Assembly: GCA_003556955.1 (NCBI GenBank)
Contig: PWQB01000591.1
Location: forward strand, 1 to 6,098
Direction of reading: 5' to 3'
Source: Nostocaceae cyanobacterium CSSed10_463m
GTDB lineage: Bacteria; Cyanobacteriota; Cyanobacteriia; Cyanobacteriales; Nostocaceae
DNA: 6,098 nt
Of the stretch, positions 1 through 4,695 are shown one piece after another; within the stretch, counting starts at the first letter, position 1, and each line of letters begins with the position of its first letter. The translations under genes and the position numbers were made by a program. The notes beneath the pieces are model-generated. The model saw nothing but the letters and a program-made list of their open reading frames with translations. It was not told the DNA's origin and did no database searches.

Positions 1-242
1 ACTTTCAGAACTTTGATATGATCTTGGCAATGGATCAAGATAATTATGAGAATATCCTCGCTCTTGATGCAACTGGGCAGTATCACCACAAAGTTTACTT
101 GATGTGTAATTTTTGCTCTCGTCATTCCCTAAAGGAAGTTCCAGACCCTTACTATGGTGGAGTGGAGGGTTTTAATCAGGTAATAGATTTACTTGTTGAT
201 GCTTGTGAAGGTCTACTGCAACACGTTAGGGGAAAGTGCTAA
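1..242 (+). CDS. Low-molecular-weight protein tyrosine phosphatase, C-terminal part (5' truncated by the window)
   Basis: The reading frame is open from base 3 to the TAA at 240-242, so the gene begins before the window. The visible roughly 79 residues match the C-terminal half of the LMW-PTP family (arsenate-reductase-like fold). A segment ILAMDQDNYENI precedes VYLMCNFC and the family signature VPDPYYGG. The Asp of the DPYY motif is the general acid that protonates the leaving tyrosine in this family. The CxxGNxCRS phosphate-binding loop would lie upstream and is not seen. The end, with GFNQVIDLLVDACEGLL, is the usual C-terminal amphipathic helix. The protein should be cytoplasmic and hydrolyse phosphotyrosine; its substrate is unknown, and cyanobacterial members are sometimes linked to exopolysaccharide control. 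The first in-frame ATG (18) lies inside the domain and is not a credible start. The family call is firm and the physiological role is open. Confidence 0.88.
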   Translation, partial: FQNFDMILAMDQDNYENILALDATGQYHHKVYLMCNFCSRHSLKEVPDPYYGGVEGFNQVIDLLVDACEGLLQHVRGKC

Positions 243-283
243 GTGGGGAGCTTACCACTAGGGCGTGTTTTCAAAGTCTAGAA

Positions 284-371
284 GTAGGTTGGGTTAAGCG
301 CAGCGCCACCTGTACGCAGCAAACCAAATATGGGGTAAAGTTGGGTTTCCCAAAACCTCAACCCAACCTAC
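284..371. repeat. Palindromic intergenic repeat between two convergent genes
   Basis: A perfect 12-bp inverted repeat, GTAGGTTGGGTT (284-295) and AACCCAACCTAC (360-371), encloses 64 bases. A second imperfect hairpin sits inside the right half, GTTGGGTTT pairing with AAACCTCAAC with one bulged base. Motifs of this GGTTGGGTT/AACCCAACC kind recur between genes in Nostoc-type genomes (from general knowledge, not searched here). Its place between the phosphatase stop (242) and the response regulator stop (425) fits a tolerated intergenic repeat. It could also fold at the 3' ends of both transcripts, although no T-run follows on either strand. A short open frame across it (236-421) looks like repeat read-through, not a gene. 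Confidence 0.6.
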
Positions 372-424
372 ATTTACGTCTAATTTTGGGTTTAAAAACA
401 GTCCCTAGACCTCAACAGTAAACG

Positions 425-1108
425 CTATTCCACTAAGCCATGCTTCATAGCAAAACGCACCAGTTCGGCTCGGTTGCTAGTAGCAGTTTTTCTTAATAAA
501 CTGCTTACATATTTTTCTACTGTTCTTGGACTTAAGTGCAGTTGATTTCCCATATCAGCATTAGAAAAACCATGAGTCAAAAGTTCTAGAACTTCTTGTT
601 CTCTGGGTGTTAATGATGCTAAAAGATGGGACTGCTGAATATTAGTGTGTAGAGAATTTGGCATTTCCGCCTCTTTTGTGGGTGCGAAACTGCCCAAATT
701 TTCTTTATGAGAAAAGCGGTACTCAGATTGAATAATTTGCGATCGCTCCAGAAGATTACGAATTGCAGCTGCTAACTCCTCTAGTTCAAAAGGCTTCGGT
801 AAGTATAAATCGCACCCCGACTGGTAGCCCAAAATTCTTTCCTGGGTCTTTGTCCGTGCTGTTAACAAAATTACAGGTAATAACCTGAATGCTGGTTGTT
901 GACGCACCCGACGTACCAGTTCATAGCCGTTCATTCGTGGCATAATAATATCAGTCACGATCAAATCGGGATGGTAATTATCTACCATTACCAAAGCTTC
1001 TTGACCGTCATTTGCCATAACTACAGAGTAGCCAGACAGTTCAAGATAATCACTAATAGATAGACGAGTTCCCAGGTCATCATCCACAACAAGAATAGTC
1101 AAGGGCAT
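425..1108 (-). CDS. Two-component response regulator, NarL/LuxR type (Rre1/Ycf29-like)
   Basis: This is a 227-residue DNA-binding response regulator. The receiver domain (about 4-120) has the acidic pocket VVDDD (D9-D11), phosphoacceptor D53 in VTDIIMP, switch T83 and K105 in LPKPFE. A polar linker of about 45 residues leads to a LuxR/NarL helix-turn-helix (about 165-227) with LTPREQEVLELL and SPRTVEKYVSSLLRK. All catalytic residues are intact, so it should be phosphorylated and act as a transcription factor. The GYQSGCDLYLPKPFE stretch and the C-terminal TSNRAELVRFA resemble the cyanobacterial/plastid Rre1/Ycf29 group, whose known members work with Hik2-type kinases in stress responses. That subgroup assignment is from memory of the family. 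I chose the ATG at 1108 because MPLTILVVDDD is the usual beginning; an in-frame TTG two codons upstream (1114) is possible. No partner kinase is adjacent. The gene points away from smpB. Confidence 0.9.
   Translation of the reverse strand: MPLTILVVDDDLGTRLSISDYLELSGYSVVMANDGQEALVMVDNYHPDLIVTDIIMPRMNGYELVRRVRQQPAFRLLPVILLTARTKTQERILGYQSGCDLYLPKPFELEELAAAIRNLLERSQIIQSEYRFSHKENLGSFAPTKEAEMPNSLHTNIQQSHLLASLTPREQEVLELLTHGFSNADMGNQLHLSPRTVEKYVSSLLRKTATSNRAELVRFAMKHGLVE
739..746. repeat. HIP1 octamer
   Basis: GCGATCGC, the highly iterated palindrome of many cyanobacterial genomes, lies in the linker-proximal coding part of the response regulator. Confidence 0.85.
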
Positions 1109-1118
1109 GAACAATACA

Positions 1119-1123
1119 CCCCT
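1119..1123 (-). promoter_or_regulatory. Shine-Dalgarno-like AGGGG upstream of the response regulator
   Basis: On the minus strand AGGGG lies 10 nt before the ATG at 1108 and 4 nt before the alternative TTG at 1114. Neither spacing is ideal, so the site does not decide the start; codon type and the family N-terminus favour the ATG. Confidence 0.4.
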
Positions 1124-1271
1124 AGCATTTTTTTACTCAGAAATTCACTTGTATCAGCTATAACAGTAAACACAGGCAGAAATAGTGTCCTTATGTTTCA
1201 TACTATGACAGGATTACCACCTCATGACTGCCTCAAGGTTGATTTATAAAGAAAATCTTAAAAACTGATAA

Positions 1272-1287
1272 AATATTTACAAATATT
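1272..1287. promoter_or_regulatory. Short AT-rich perfect dyad, possible operator
   Basis: AATATTT, two bases, then AAATATT form a perfect 7-bp dyad in the divergent promoter region. Such dyads can be regulator sites, but in DNA this AT-rich a chance dyad is quite likely. No regulator can be named. Confidence 0.2.
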
Positions 1288-1425
1288 AACATAATTTAGT
1301 TTGTAATGCTCAAAAAACTAGGTAATTTTTTTAATTCTTTACAATAAACCCATAATATACAGAAAATCCTCACTGTAGTGTAAATTAATATTTAATTTGC
1401 CATAATTTTTTTGTAACTTTCGCCC

Positions 1426-1455
1426 TTGATAAAAGCTAAATTAAAAGAATATGGG
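1426..1455 (+). promoter_or_regulatory. Possible sigma-70-type promoter for smpB
   Basis: TTGATA (1426-1431) is followed after 18 nt by TATGGG (1450-1455), giving a fair -35 and a weak -10. Transcription would begin near 1462 and read through the 1506-1574 inverted repeat, leaving a 5' leader of about 165 nt before the smpB ATG. Other AT-rich pairs in the region could serve equally well. Confidence 0.25.
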
Positions 1456-1505
1456 ATAACGCTGATATTAAATTGACGAACTATTACGTTTGCCCAGGAA
1501 TTTAC

Positions 1506-1574
1506 TTTTAGATTTCAATCGAAAACATTCGTTGCGCTGCTTACACAGTGCGAAAGGTCATCTAAAATCTAAAA
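1506..1574. repeat. 69-bp inverted-repeat element just upstream of smpB
   Basis: TTTTAGATTT (1506-1515) and AAATCTAAAA (1565-1574) are perfect 10-bp inverted copies around a GC-richer centre. That centre contains a smaller imperfect hairpin, CGCTG against CAGTGCG. The right arm is also two tandem heptamers ATCTAAA (1560-1573), an STRR-like pattern typical of Nostoc intergenic DNA. It ends 54 bp before the smpB start and would lie in the leader if the upstream promoter is real. It is probably a dispersed repeat; a regulatory role is unproven. Confidence 0.55.
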
Positions 1575-1628
1575 TTGGCACATTCCCCGGATTTTTGCAG
1601 CACATTTAAAGCACACAAAATTTTTTCA

Positions 1629-2096
1629 ATGAGTGAAAAGAGTCAAAGTTACAAAGTTATTAGTGACAACCGTCAAGCCCGTTATTTGTATGAAATCCTA
1701 GAAACCTTTGAAGCTGGAGTTGAGTTGGTAGGAACAGAAGTCAAATCGATTCGCGCAGGTAGAGTGAATCTCCAAGATGGTTATGCTTTAATTCGCAATG
1801 GCGAAGCATGGCTGATCAACGTCCATATTTCTCCTTACAATGCTAGTGGTCAATATTTTAATCATGAACCACGTCGCACACGCAAACTGTTGTTACATCG
1901 CCAAGAAATTCGGAAGTTAATTGGCAAGGTGGAACAGGAGGGTTTAACATTAGTACCTTTGAAAATGTACCTCAAACGAGGGTGGGTAAAAGTGAGTATA
2001 GCCTTGGGAAGAGGTAAAAAACTGCATGACAAACGTGAATCTCTGAAACGACGGCAAGATCAACGTGATATGCAAAGGGCGATGAAAAATTACTAA
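1629..2096 (+). CDS. smpB: SsrA (tmRNA)-binding protein SmpB
   Basis: SmpB binds tmRNA (SsrA) and brings it to stalled ribosomes for trans-translation, rescuing ribosomes on broken messages and tagging the unfinished peptide for proteolysis. The 155-residue product has the usual family length and order of motifs: VISDNRQARYLYEI at the start, GTEVKSIRAG (about 36-45), NLQDGYA, then the HISPY motif and the YLKRGWVKV strand. The basic C-terminal tail runs from GKKLHDKRESLKRR and enters the mRNA channel in known structures. I set the start at ATG 1629 because the protein then begins MSEKSQSYKVISDN, as in the family. The frame stays open upstream to a TTG at 1575, but those 18 codons cross the end of a repeat and do not look native. 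There is no clear Shine-Dalgarno, which is common in cyanobacteria. No tmRNA gene lies in the window. Confidence 0.97.
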   Translation: MSEKSQSYKVISDNRQARYLYEILETFEAGVELVGTEVKSIRAGRVNLQDGYALIRNGEAWLINVHISPYNASGQYFNHEPRRTRKLLLHRQEIRKLIGKVEQEGLTLVPLKMYLKRGWVKVSIALGRGKKLHDKRESLKRRQDQRDMQRAMKNY

Positions 2097-2155
2097 GTAT
2101 GGAAACACCGATGCTCAAGCCGCAATGAGATCGGGTTTCATCCCTTCGATTAATC

Positions 2156-2229
2156 CTAGGCGTTCTCACTCTCCCACCCTATCTTGAGAGAAGTTGTATA
2201 TCTTCAGTGTGAGTTGAGAGAAAGCCTAG
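2156..2229. repeat. Imperfect inverted repeat downstream of smpB
   Basis: CTAGGC (2156-2161) and GCCTAG (2224-2229) are inverted copies, and the inner flanks (TTCTCACTCTC against GAGTTGAGAGAA) pair imperfectly. A smaller CTCTC/GAGAG hairpin lies within. It might slow or end transcription after smpB, but no T-run follows, so it is not a textbook terminator. The rest of the 215-bp gap shows little else. Confidence 0.3.
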
Positions 2230-2243
2230 TTTATAGCCGCAGA

Positions 2244-2273
2244 TTGATTTGATTAGTTCTGAGACTCGATACA
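2244..2273 (+). promoter_or_regulatory. Possible promoter for the WGxxGxxG gene
   Basis: TTGATT (2244-2249) and GATACA (2268-2273) are 18 nt apart, 38 nt before the ATG at 2312. The -10 match is modest. A weak GAGAG ribosome-binding site sits about 9 nt before the ATG. Confidence 0.25.
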
Positions 2274-2311
2274 GTGGTGAATGACGTTGGAAGGGATGAG
2301 AGATTTTCACC

Positions 2312-2590
2312 ATGACACGTAATTTAACCCAGGTAGTTAGTGCTGGCTTTCTCACTTTGAGTATGGCAATGTTGCCATTAACTTTACCTGCAAATGCCCA
2401 AGTAACAGACCCCAGAGTTGAAACGACACCCAGGACTACTAGAGTTGAGCAGCGCCAAGATTTCGATTGGGGTTGGTTAGGATTAATTGGTTTATTTGGT
2501 TTAGCTGGTTTAGCTGGGAGAAAGCGTAGCGACGAACCAACTGGTTATCGTGAGCCGACTACCACGGGAAGTACAACCTACAGAGACTAA
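2312..2590 (+). CDS. Small exported WGxxGxxG-motif membrane-anchored protein
   Basis: This 92-residue protein is of unknown function. Residues 1-29 form a Sec signal peptide with a hydrophobic core and an ANA|Q cleavage site. A polar, Thr/Arg-rich linker (30-52) follows. The sequence WGWLGLIG (53-60) matches the WGxxGxxG signature exactly and starts a Gly/Leu/Ala-rich transmembrane segment to about residue 69, followed by the basic stop RKR (70-72). This resembles the C-terminal anchoring/sorting signals of the WGxxGxxG-CTERM group; similar short proteins are common in cyanobacteria. Unlike a minimal sorting tail, about 20 polar residues follow the basic cluster, with the repeated pattern YREP/TYRD. 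The mature protein would be mostly membrane segment with a short extracytoplasmic arm and a cytoplasmic tail. The gene stands 215 bp after smpB and is followed by a hairpin, so it is probably its own unit. The signal peptide and motif are firm; the function is unknown. Confidence 0.88.
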   Translation: MTRNLTQVVSAGFLTLSMAMLPLTLPANAQVTDPRVETTPRTTRVEQRQDFDWGWLGLIGLFGLAGLAGRKRSDEPTGYREPTTTGSTTYRD

Positions 2591-2639
2591 AGTTTAAAAA
2601 TTAATTAGATTTGAGGTTAATTAACAACAACTCCTAACT

Positions 2640-2705
2640 AACACATTTTATAACCCTGATATAGCAAGGCTTTTAGCCAAACAGGAAAAATGTGTTTGTT
2701 TTATT
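2640..2705 (+). terminator. Terminator-like hairpin after the WGxxGxxG gene
   Basis: AACACATTTT (2640-2649) and AAAATGTGTT (2687-2696) make a perfect 10-bp stem, followed by the T-rich TGTTTTATT. The large loop holds a small nested GGCT/AGCC hairpin (2668-2678). The outer stem is AT-rich, so termination may be weak or depend on the nested stem. It could instead be another palindromic repeat. Confidence 0.45.
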
Positions 2706-2710
2706 CGTTG

Positions 2711-2763
2711 GGAGGGGATTTCATACTTTTGACTTTTGACTTTTGACTTTTGACTTCCCCTCC
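2711..2763. repeat. Heptanucleotide tandem repeat (STRR) inside an 8-bp inverted repeat
   Basis: Four and a half copies of ACTTTTG fill 2725-2756. They are bracketed by GGAGGGGA (2711-2718) and TCCCCTCC (2756-2763), a perfect inverted pair, so the tandem array would form the loop of a GC-rich stem. Heptamer arrays of this kind are the short tandemly repeated repetitive sequences known from heterocystous cyanobacteria. Copy number usually varies between strains through replication slippage. Confidence 0.75.
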
Positions 2764-2960
2764 TGGGGCGCTCACAAGTGACAATCAGCTCGCTACGCTA
2801 AGTTAGGGCTTGCTGAATAAATAGAAAACCCAGATATATCAAAGGTTTGAGGCTGATAAACCCGAAAGTAGGTGCAAGGTTTTTGAAGGGTGTACCATCA
2901 AAAGTGTGAGTTTTGGGTTGAATAAATTAAAAAATTTGGGGATGACAGATCACTCAAACC

Positions 2961-2988
2961 GTTCCCTGTTCCCTGTTCCCTGTTCCCT
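2961..2988. repeat. GTTCCCT heptanucleotide tandem repeat (STRR)
   Basis: Four exact tandem copies of the heptamer GTTCCCT are present. The unit differs from the ACTTTTG array 205 bp to the left, but has the same 7-nt period. It lies within the putative mobile element, so either it arrived with it or the element was later expanded by slippage. Confidence 0.8.
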
Positions 2989-3018
2989 GCCTCCACGACA
3001 AAACTTTTATGCCTCTAA

Positions 3019-3055
3019 GCGCAGCTATGCCGTCAGGCTTTACGGCACGCTACGC
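3019..3055. repeat. GC-rich REP-like palindrome
   Basis: TGCCGT (3028-3033) pairs with ACGGCA (3042-3047) around an 8-nt loop. An outer arm GCGCAGC (3019-3025) pairs with GCTACGC (3049-3055) at six of seven positions. The element is much GC-richer than its surroundings. CGCTACGC here (3048-3055) also occurs at 2791-2798, just outside the left end of the mobile element. Confidence 0.5.
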
Positions 3056-3076
3056 GAACAGCAAGCCCTAAGTTAA

Positions 3077-3166
3077 CAGAATTCAGAATGAGCCACAGAA
3101 ATTTATTTGACCTTCAGGAGCTATAAATCCATGCTGGTTTCTGGCTCCTGAATTCTGCAATTTTTT
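3077..3166 (+). terminator. Long imperfect hairpin with T-run between the mobile element and ictB
   Basis: CAGAATTCAG (3077-3086) pairs with CTGAATTCTG (3148-3157). Further in, GAGCC (3090-3094) pairs with GGCTC (3143-3147), GAAA with TTTC, and ATTTAT (3101-3106) with ATAAAT (3123-3128), with small bulges between. Six T residues (3161-3166) follow on the plus strand, so it best terminates transcripts coming from the left. On the minus strand it lies just past the ictB stop but is followed only by TTAACTT, so its use as the ictB terminator is less certain. GAATTCAG/CTGAATTC palindromes are also familiar dispersed repeats in Nostoc-type genomes. Confidence 0.5.
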
Positions 3167-3174
3167 GAGAAATT

Positions 3175-4602
3175 TTAGCTGGCTGTAGATTCTCCAGGAG
3201 ATGAATTGAAATTGTGGTTGTGGTCTTGAGGTATGGGTGTCCAGTAGCTGGCAATTAAAGCCACCATTAACCACCAAAGACTATTAACTTCAGGACGAAA
3301 CCAAATAGTATCTACAGTACCGTGAGCCAGCATCCCCGCCACAGTCGCCAACGCTCCAATTAACCAAAATCCTTCTAAATTTCTGGCTTGTCGCAACCGT
3401 TGCACTTGCAAAAATGCGTGATTAAACGTCACAATGATCAGCCAGAGAAAACAGGCTAAACCAACCAAACCAGTTTCTACAGCTATTTCCAAAAAAACTG
3501 AATAAGCACTTAAAGCCGTAAACCGAGGACGTTGGTAGAGGGGGTAAATTTGATTAAAAGAATTATGTCCAGGGCCAATTCCAATTATCGGGCGATCGCG
3601 AATCATCTCGAACACAGCATCCCAAACATTGCGGCGAAAATTATTACTACTGTCTTGGCGGTCTGCAAAAATACTCAAAACTCTCAGGCGGACTGGCTCG
3701 ACAAATATCACGGCTAGCAGCAGTAAGCCAATCATACCTCCCAAAATAATCGGCAGTGACCAAGTACGCCAAAAAGGAGGCATTTGCACAGTCCACCAAT
3801 AAACTAGCAAGGCGATCGCCATCAATACACCCACCACTAGACCAATCCAGCCGCCACGACTAAAAGTCAGCACCAAACAAGCACTATTAGCGATAAACAT
3901 AGTTAACGCTAAAGCCTTTTTAATCCAGCTTTGCCAGGCAAAAATCGCCACCAAGCTCAAAACTACTGCTGGGACAAGATATCCCGCCAATAAATTAGGA
4001 TTACCCAAATAACTATAAACCCTGGTGGTTGTAGCCAGAGGAGATTGTGGATCTACCCAAGTTGCTAGTGCTGTAGCACCAAAAAACCATTGCCGTAATC
4101 CGTAGATAGTGACAATTAAAGAAACGTGCAAATATAGGGTAATGATCCAAGACCGCAAGCGAGGCGATCGCAATACCCTAGCACAAAGTGCAAACAGTAA
4201 TAGATACAGTGTCAATACCACTAAATCTTTAAATGCTGCCTGCTTCACTGGCGATAACGCTGTAGAGACTATGGCAATTGCCCAGTAGAGTAACACCAGC
4301 AGATGAATTGGGGTAAATAACGGCGTATTTGTTGGTGCTGACTCATCAGATAAAGTCAACAGCAGCCAAAATCCTACACAAGCTACTAACAATAGTCCGA
4401 TGAGGCTACTGGATACAAAAGGGGCAAGAGCATAAACCAGGCTGAGTAAAGCCACGGCTATTACGTCTCCCCATTGCATCAAGATACTACTCTGCCGCCA
4501 AGAGTGTAATATCCCCACCAAAAAACGGTGTAAGTAGCTTGTAGCAAGATATTGTTTCAGAGGTAAATAAGATAAAGTAAATCGTTGCCAAACTAAATTC
4601 AT
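3175..4602 (-). CDS. ictB: IctB-family polytopic membrane protein (putative bicarbonate transporter, O-antigen-ligase-like)
   Basis: The 475-residue inner-membrane protein has about 11-12 hydrophobic segments, spread from about residue 44 to 453. It carries blocks I associate with the cyanobacterial IctB family: YSYLGNPNLLAGYLVP (196-211), LTFSRGGWIG (245-254), RDRPIIGIGPGHNSF (335-349) and HGTVDTIWFRPEVN (427-440). The FSRGG and GPGHN motifs place it in the wider O-antigen ligase/polymerase (Wzy_C) superfamily. IctB was named for a role in inorganic-carbon accumulation, but direct bicarbonate transport has been disputed. Its fold suggests it could instead handle a lipid-linked saccharide, so read transporter as a family label. 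The ATG at 4602 has a weak GAAGAG ribosome-binding site. The His/Asn-rich C-terminal tail (459-475) is poorly conserved-looking. A kinase-like gene lies 93 bp upstream on the same strand and may be cotranscribed. Confidence 0.93.
   Translation of the reverse strand: MNLVWQRFTLSYLPLKQYLATSYLHRFLVGILHSWRQSSILMQWGDVIAVALLSLVYALAPFVSSSLIGLLLVACVGFWLLLTLSDESAPTNTPLFTPIHLLVLLYWAIAIVSTALSPVKQAAFKDLVVLTLYLLLFALCARVLRSPRLRSWIITLYLHVSLIVTIYGLRQWFFGATALATWVDPQSPLATTTRVYSYLGNPNLLAGYLVPAVVLSLVAIFAWQSWIKKALALTMFIANSACLVLTFSRGGWIGLVVGVLMAIALLVYWWTVQMPPFWRTWSLPIILGGMIGLLLLAVIFVEPVRLRVLSIFADRQDSSNNFRRNVWDAVFEMIRDRPIIGIGPGHNSFNQIYPLYQRPRFTALSAYSVFLEIAVETGLVGLACFLWLIIVTFNHAFLQVQRLRQARNLEGFWLIGALATVAGMLAHGTVDTIWFRPEVNSLWWLMVALIASYWTPIPQDHNHNFNSSPGESTAS
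3592..3599. repeat. HIP1 octamer in ictB
   Basis: GCGATCGC encodes part of the conserved RDRP segment just before GIGPGHN, so it is accommodated by the protein sequence. Confidence 0.85.
3812..3819. repeat. HIP1 octamer in ictB
   Basis: A second GCGATCGC in ictB, in a hydrophobic segment after the FSRGG motif. Confidence 0.85.
4164..4171. repeat. HIP1 octamer in ictB
   Basis: A third GCGATCGC in ictB, in the cytoplasmic-looking Arg-rich loop around LRSPRLRSW. Confidence 0.85.
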
Positions 4603-4642
4603 GTGTCTCTTCAGTTAGTACACCTGCGCCGCACTTTGATTG

Positions 4643-4670
4643 ATCATAATGCGGAGTAGCAAGAAAGTAA
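4643..4670 (-). promoter_or_regulatory. Possible promoter for ictB in the 93-bp gap
   Basis: On the minus strand TTACTT (4665-4670) is followed after 16 nt by TATGAT (4643-4648), a good -10 hexamer 40 nt before the ictB ATG. The same region folds as a 5-bp CCGCA/TGCGG hairpin (4629-4654). If real, ictB could be expressed apart from the kinase-like gene upstream. Confidence 0.3.
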
Positions 4671-4695
4671 TAACGCAATTTGGCAGACTTTTTAC

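Larger units (their letters stand above)
1109..1628. other. 520-bp AT-rich divergent intergenic region between the response regulator and smpB
   Basis: This stretch has no credible gene on either strand. It is strongly A/T-rich, with long T and A runs, as expected for a two-way promoter region. It holds a tight AT dyad (1272-1287), a possible promoter for smpB (1426-1455) and a 69-bp inverted-repeat element (1506-1574), listed separately. I looked for an NtcA-type GTA-N8-TAC site and saw none. I could not identify a convincing -10/-35 pair for the response regulator. Confidence 0.6.
2806..3068. mobile_element. Putative MITE-like non-autonomous element, 263 bp
   Basis: The ends GGGCTTGCTG (2806-2815) and CAGCAAGCCC (3059-3068) are perfect 10-bp inverted repeats. 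TAAGTTA lies directly outside both (2799-2805 and 3069-3075), as expected for a 7-bp target-site duplication. The inside has no transposase frame, so it would be mobilised in trans or be the remnant of a larger insertion sequence. It carries a GTTCCCT tandem repeat and a GC-rich palindrome. Because TAAGTTA is nearly self-complementary, the inverted repeats can also be read as longer (16 of 17 matches), making the exact boundary uncertain. I cannot name the parent IS family. Confidence 0.55.
2591..3174. other. 584-bp repeat-rich region without a gene
   Basis: No credible coding frame is present on either strand. From left to right it holds an AT stem (TTAATTA at 2601-2607 with TAATTAA at 2618-2624), a terminator-like hairpin, a heptamer STRR in a hairpin loop, a MITE-like element carrying a second STRR and a GC-rich palindrome, and a long imperfect hairpin against the 3' end of ictB. 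These are listed separately. The region is a landing site for repeats between the convergently transcribed WGxxGxxG and ictB genes. Confidence 0.8.

Noticed and set aside
239..266. Terminator after the phosphatase gene
   Set aside because: An AGTGG/CCACT hairpin is present but the stem is short, bulged and not followed by T residues.
236..421. 61-codon plus-strand frame after the phosphatase gene
   Set aside because: It overlaps the phosphatase stop, crosses a 12-bp palindromic repeat, and encodes repeat-like sequence with no recognisable domain or ribosome-binding site.
1575..1628. N-terminal extension of SmpB from TTG 1575
   Set aside because: The extra 18 residues are not typical of SmpB, begin at the edge of an inverted repeat, and the ATG at 1629 gives the standard family N-terminus.
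1972..2169. 65-codon minus-strand frame opposite the end of smpB
   Set aside because: It is antisense to a firmly identified gene, with no recognisable domain and no promoter evidence.
2725..2988. CRISPR-like array from the two tandem repeats
   Set aside because: The repeats are 7-nt units in direct contact without spacers, and the two arrays have different units; this is STRR, not CRISPR.
3083..3277. 64-codon minus-strand frame over the ictB 3' end
   Set aside because: It is an out-of-frame reading of ictB extending into a palindromic repeat.
3532..3717. 61-codon plus-strand frame within ictB
   Set aside because: Antisense shadow of the conserved ictB coding region with no domain signal.
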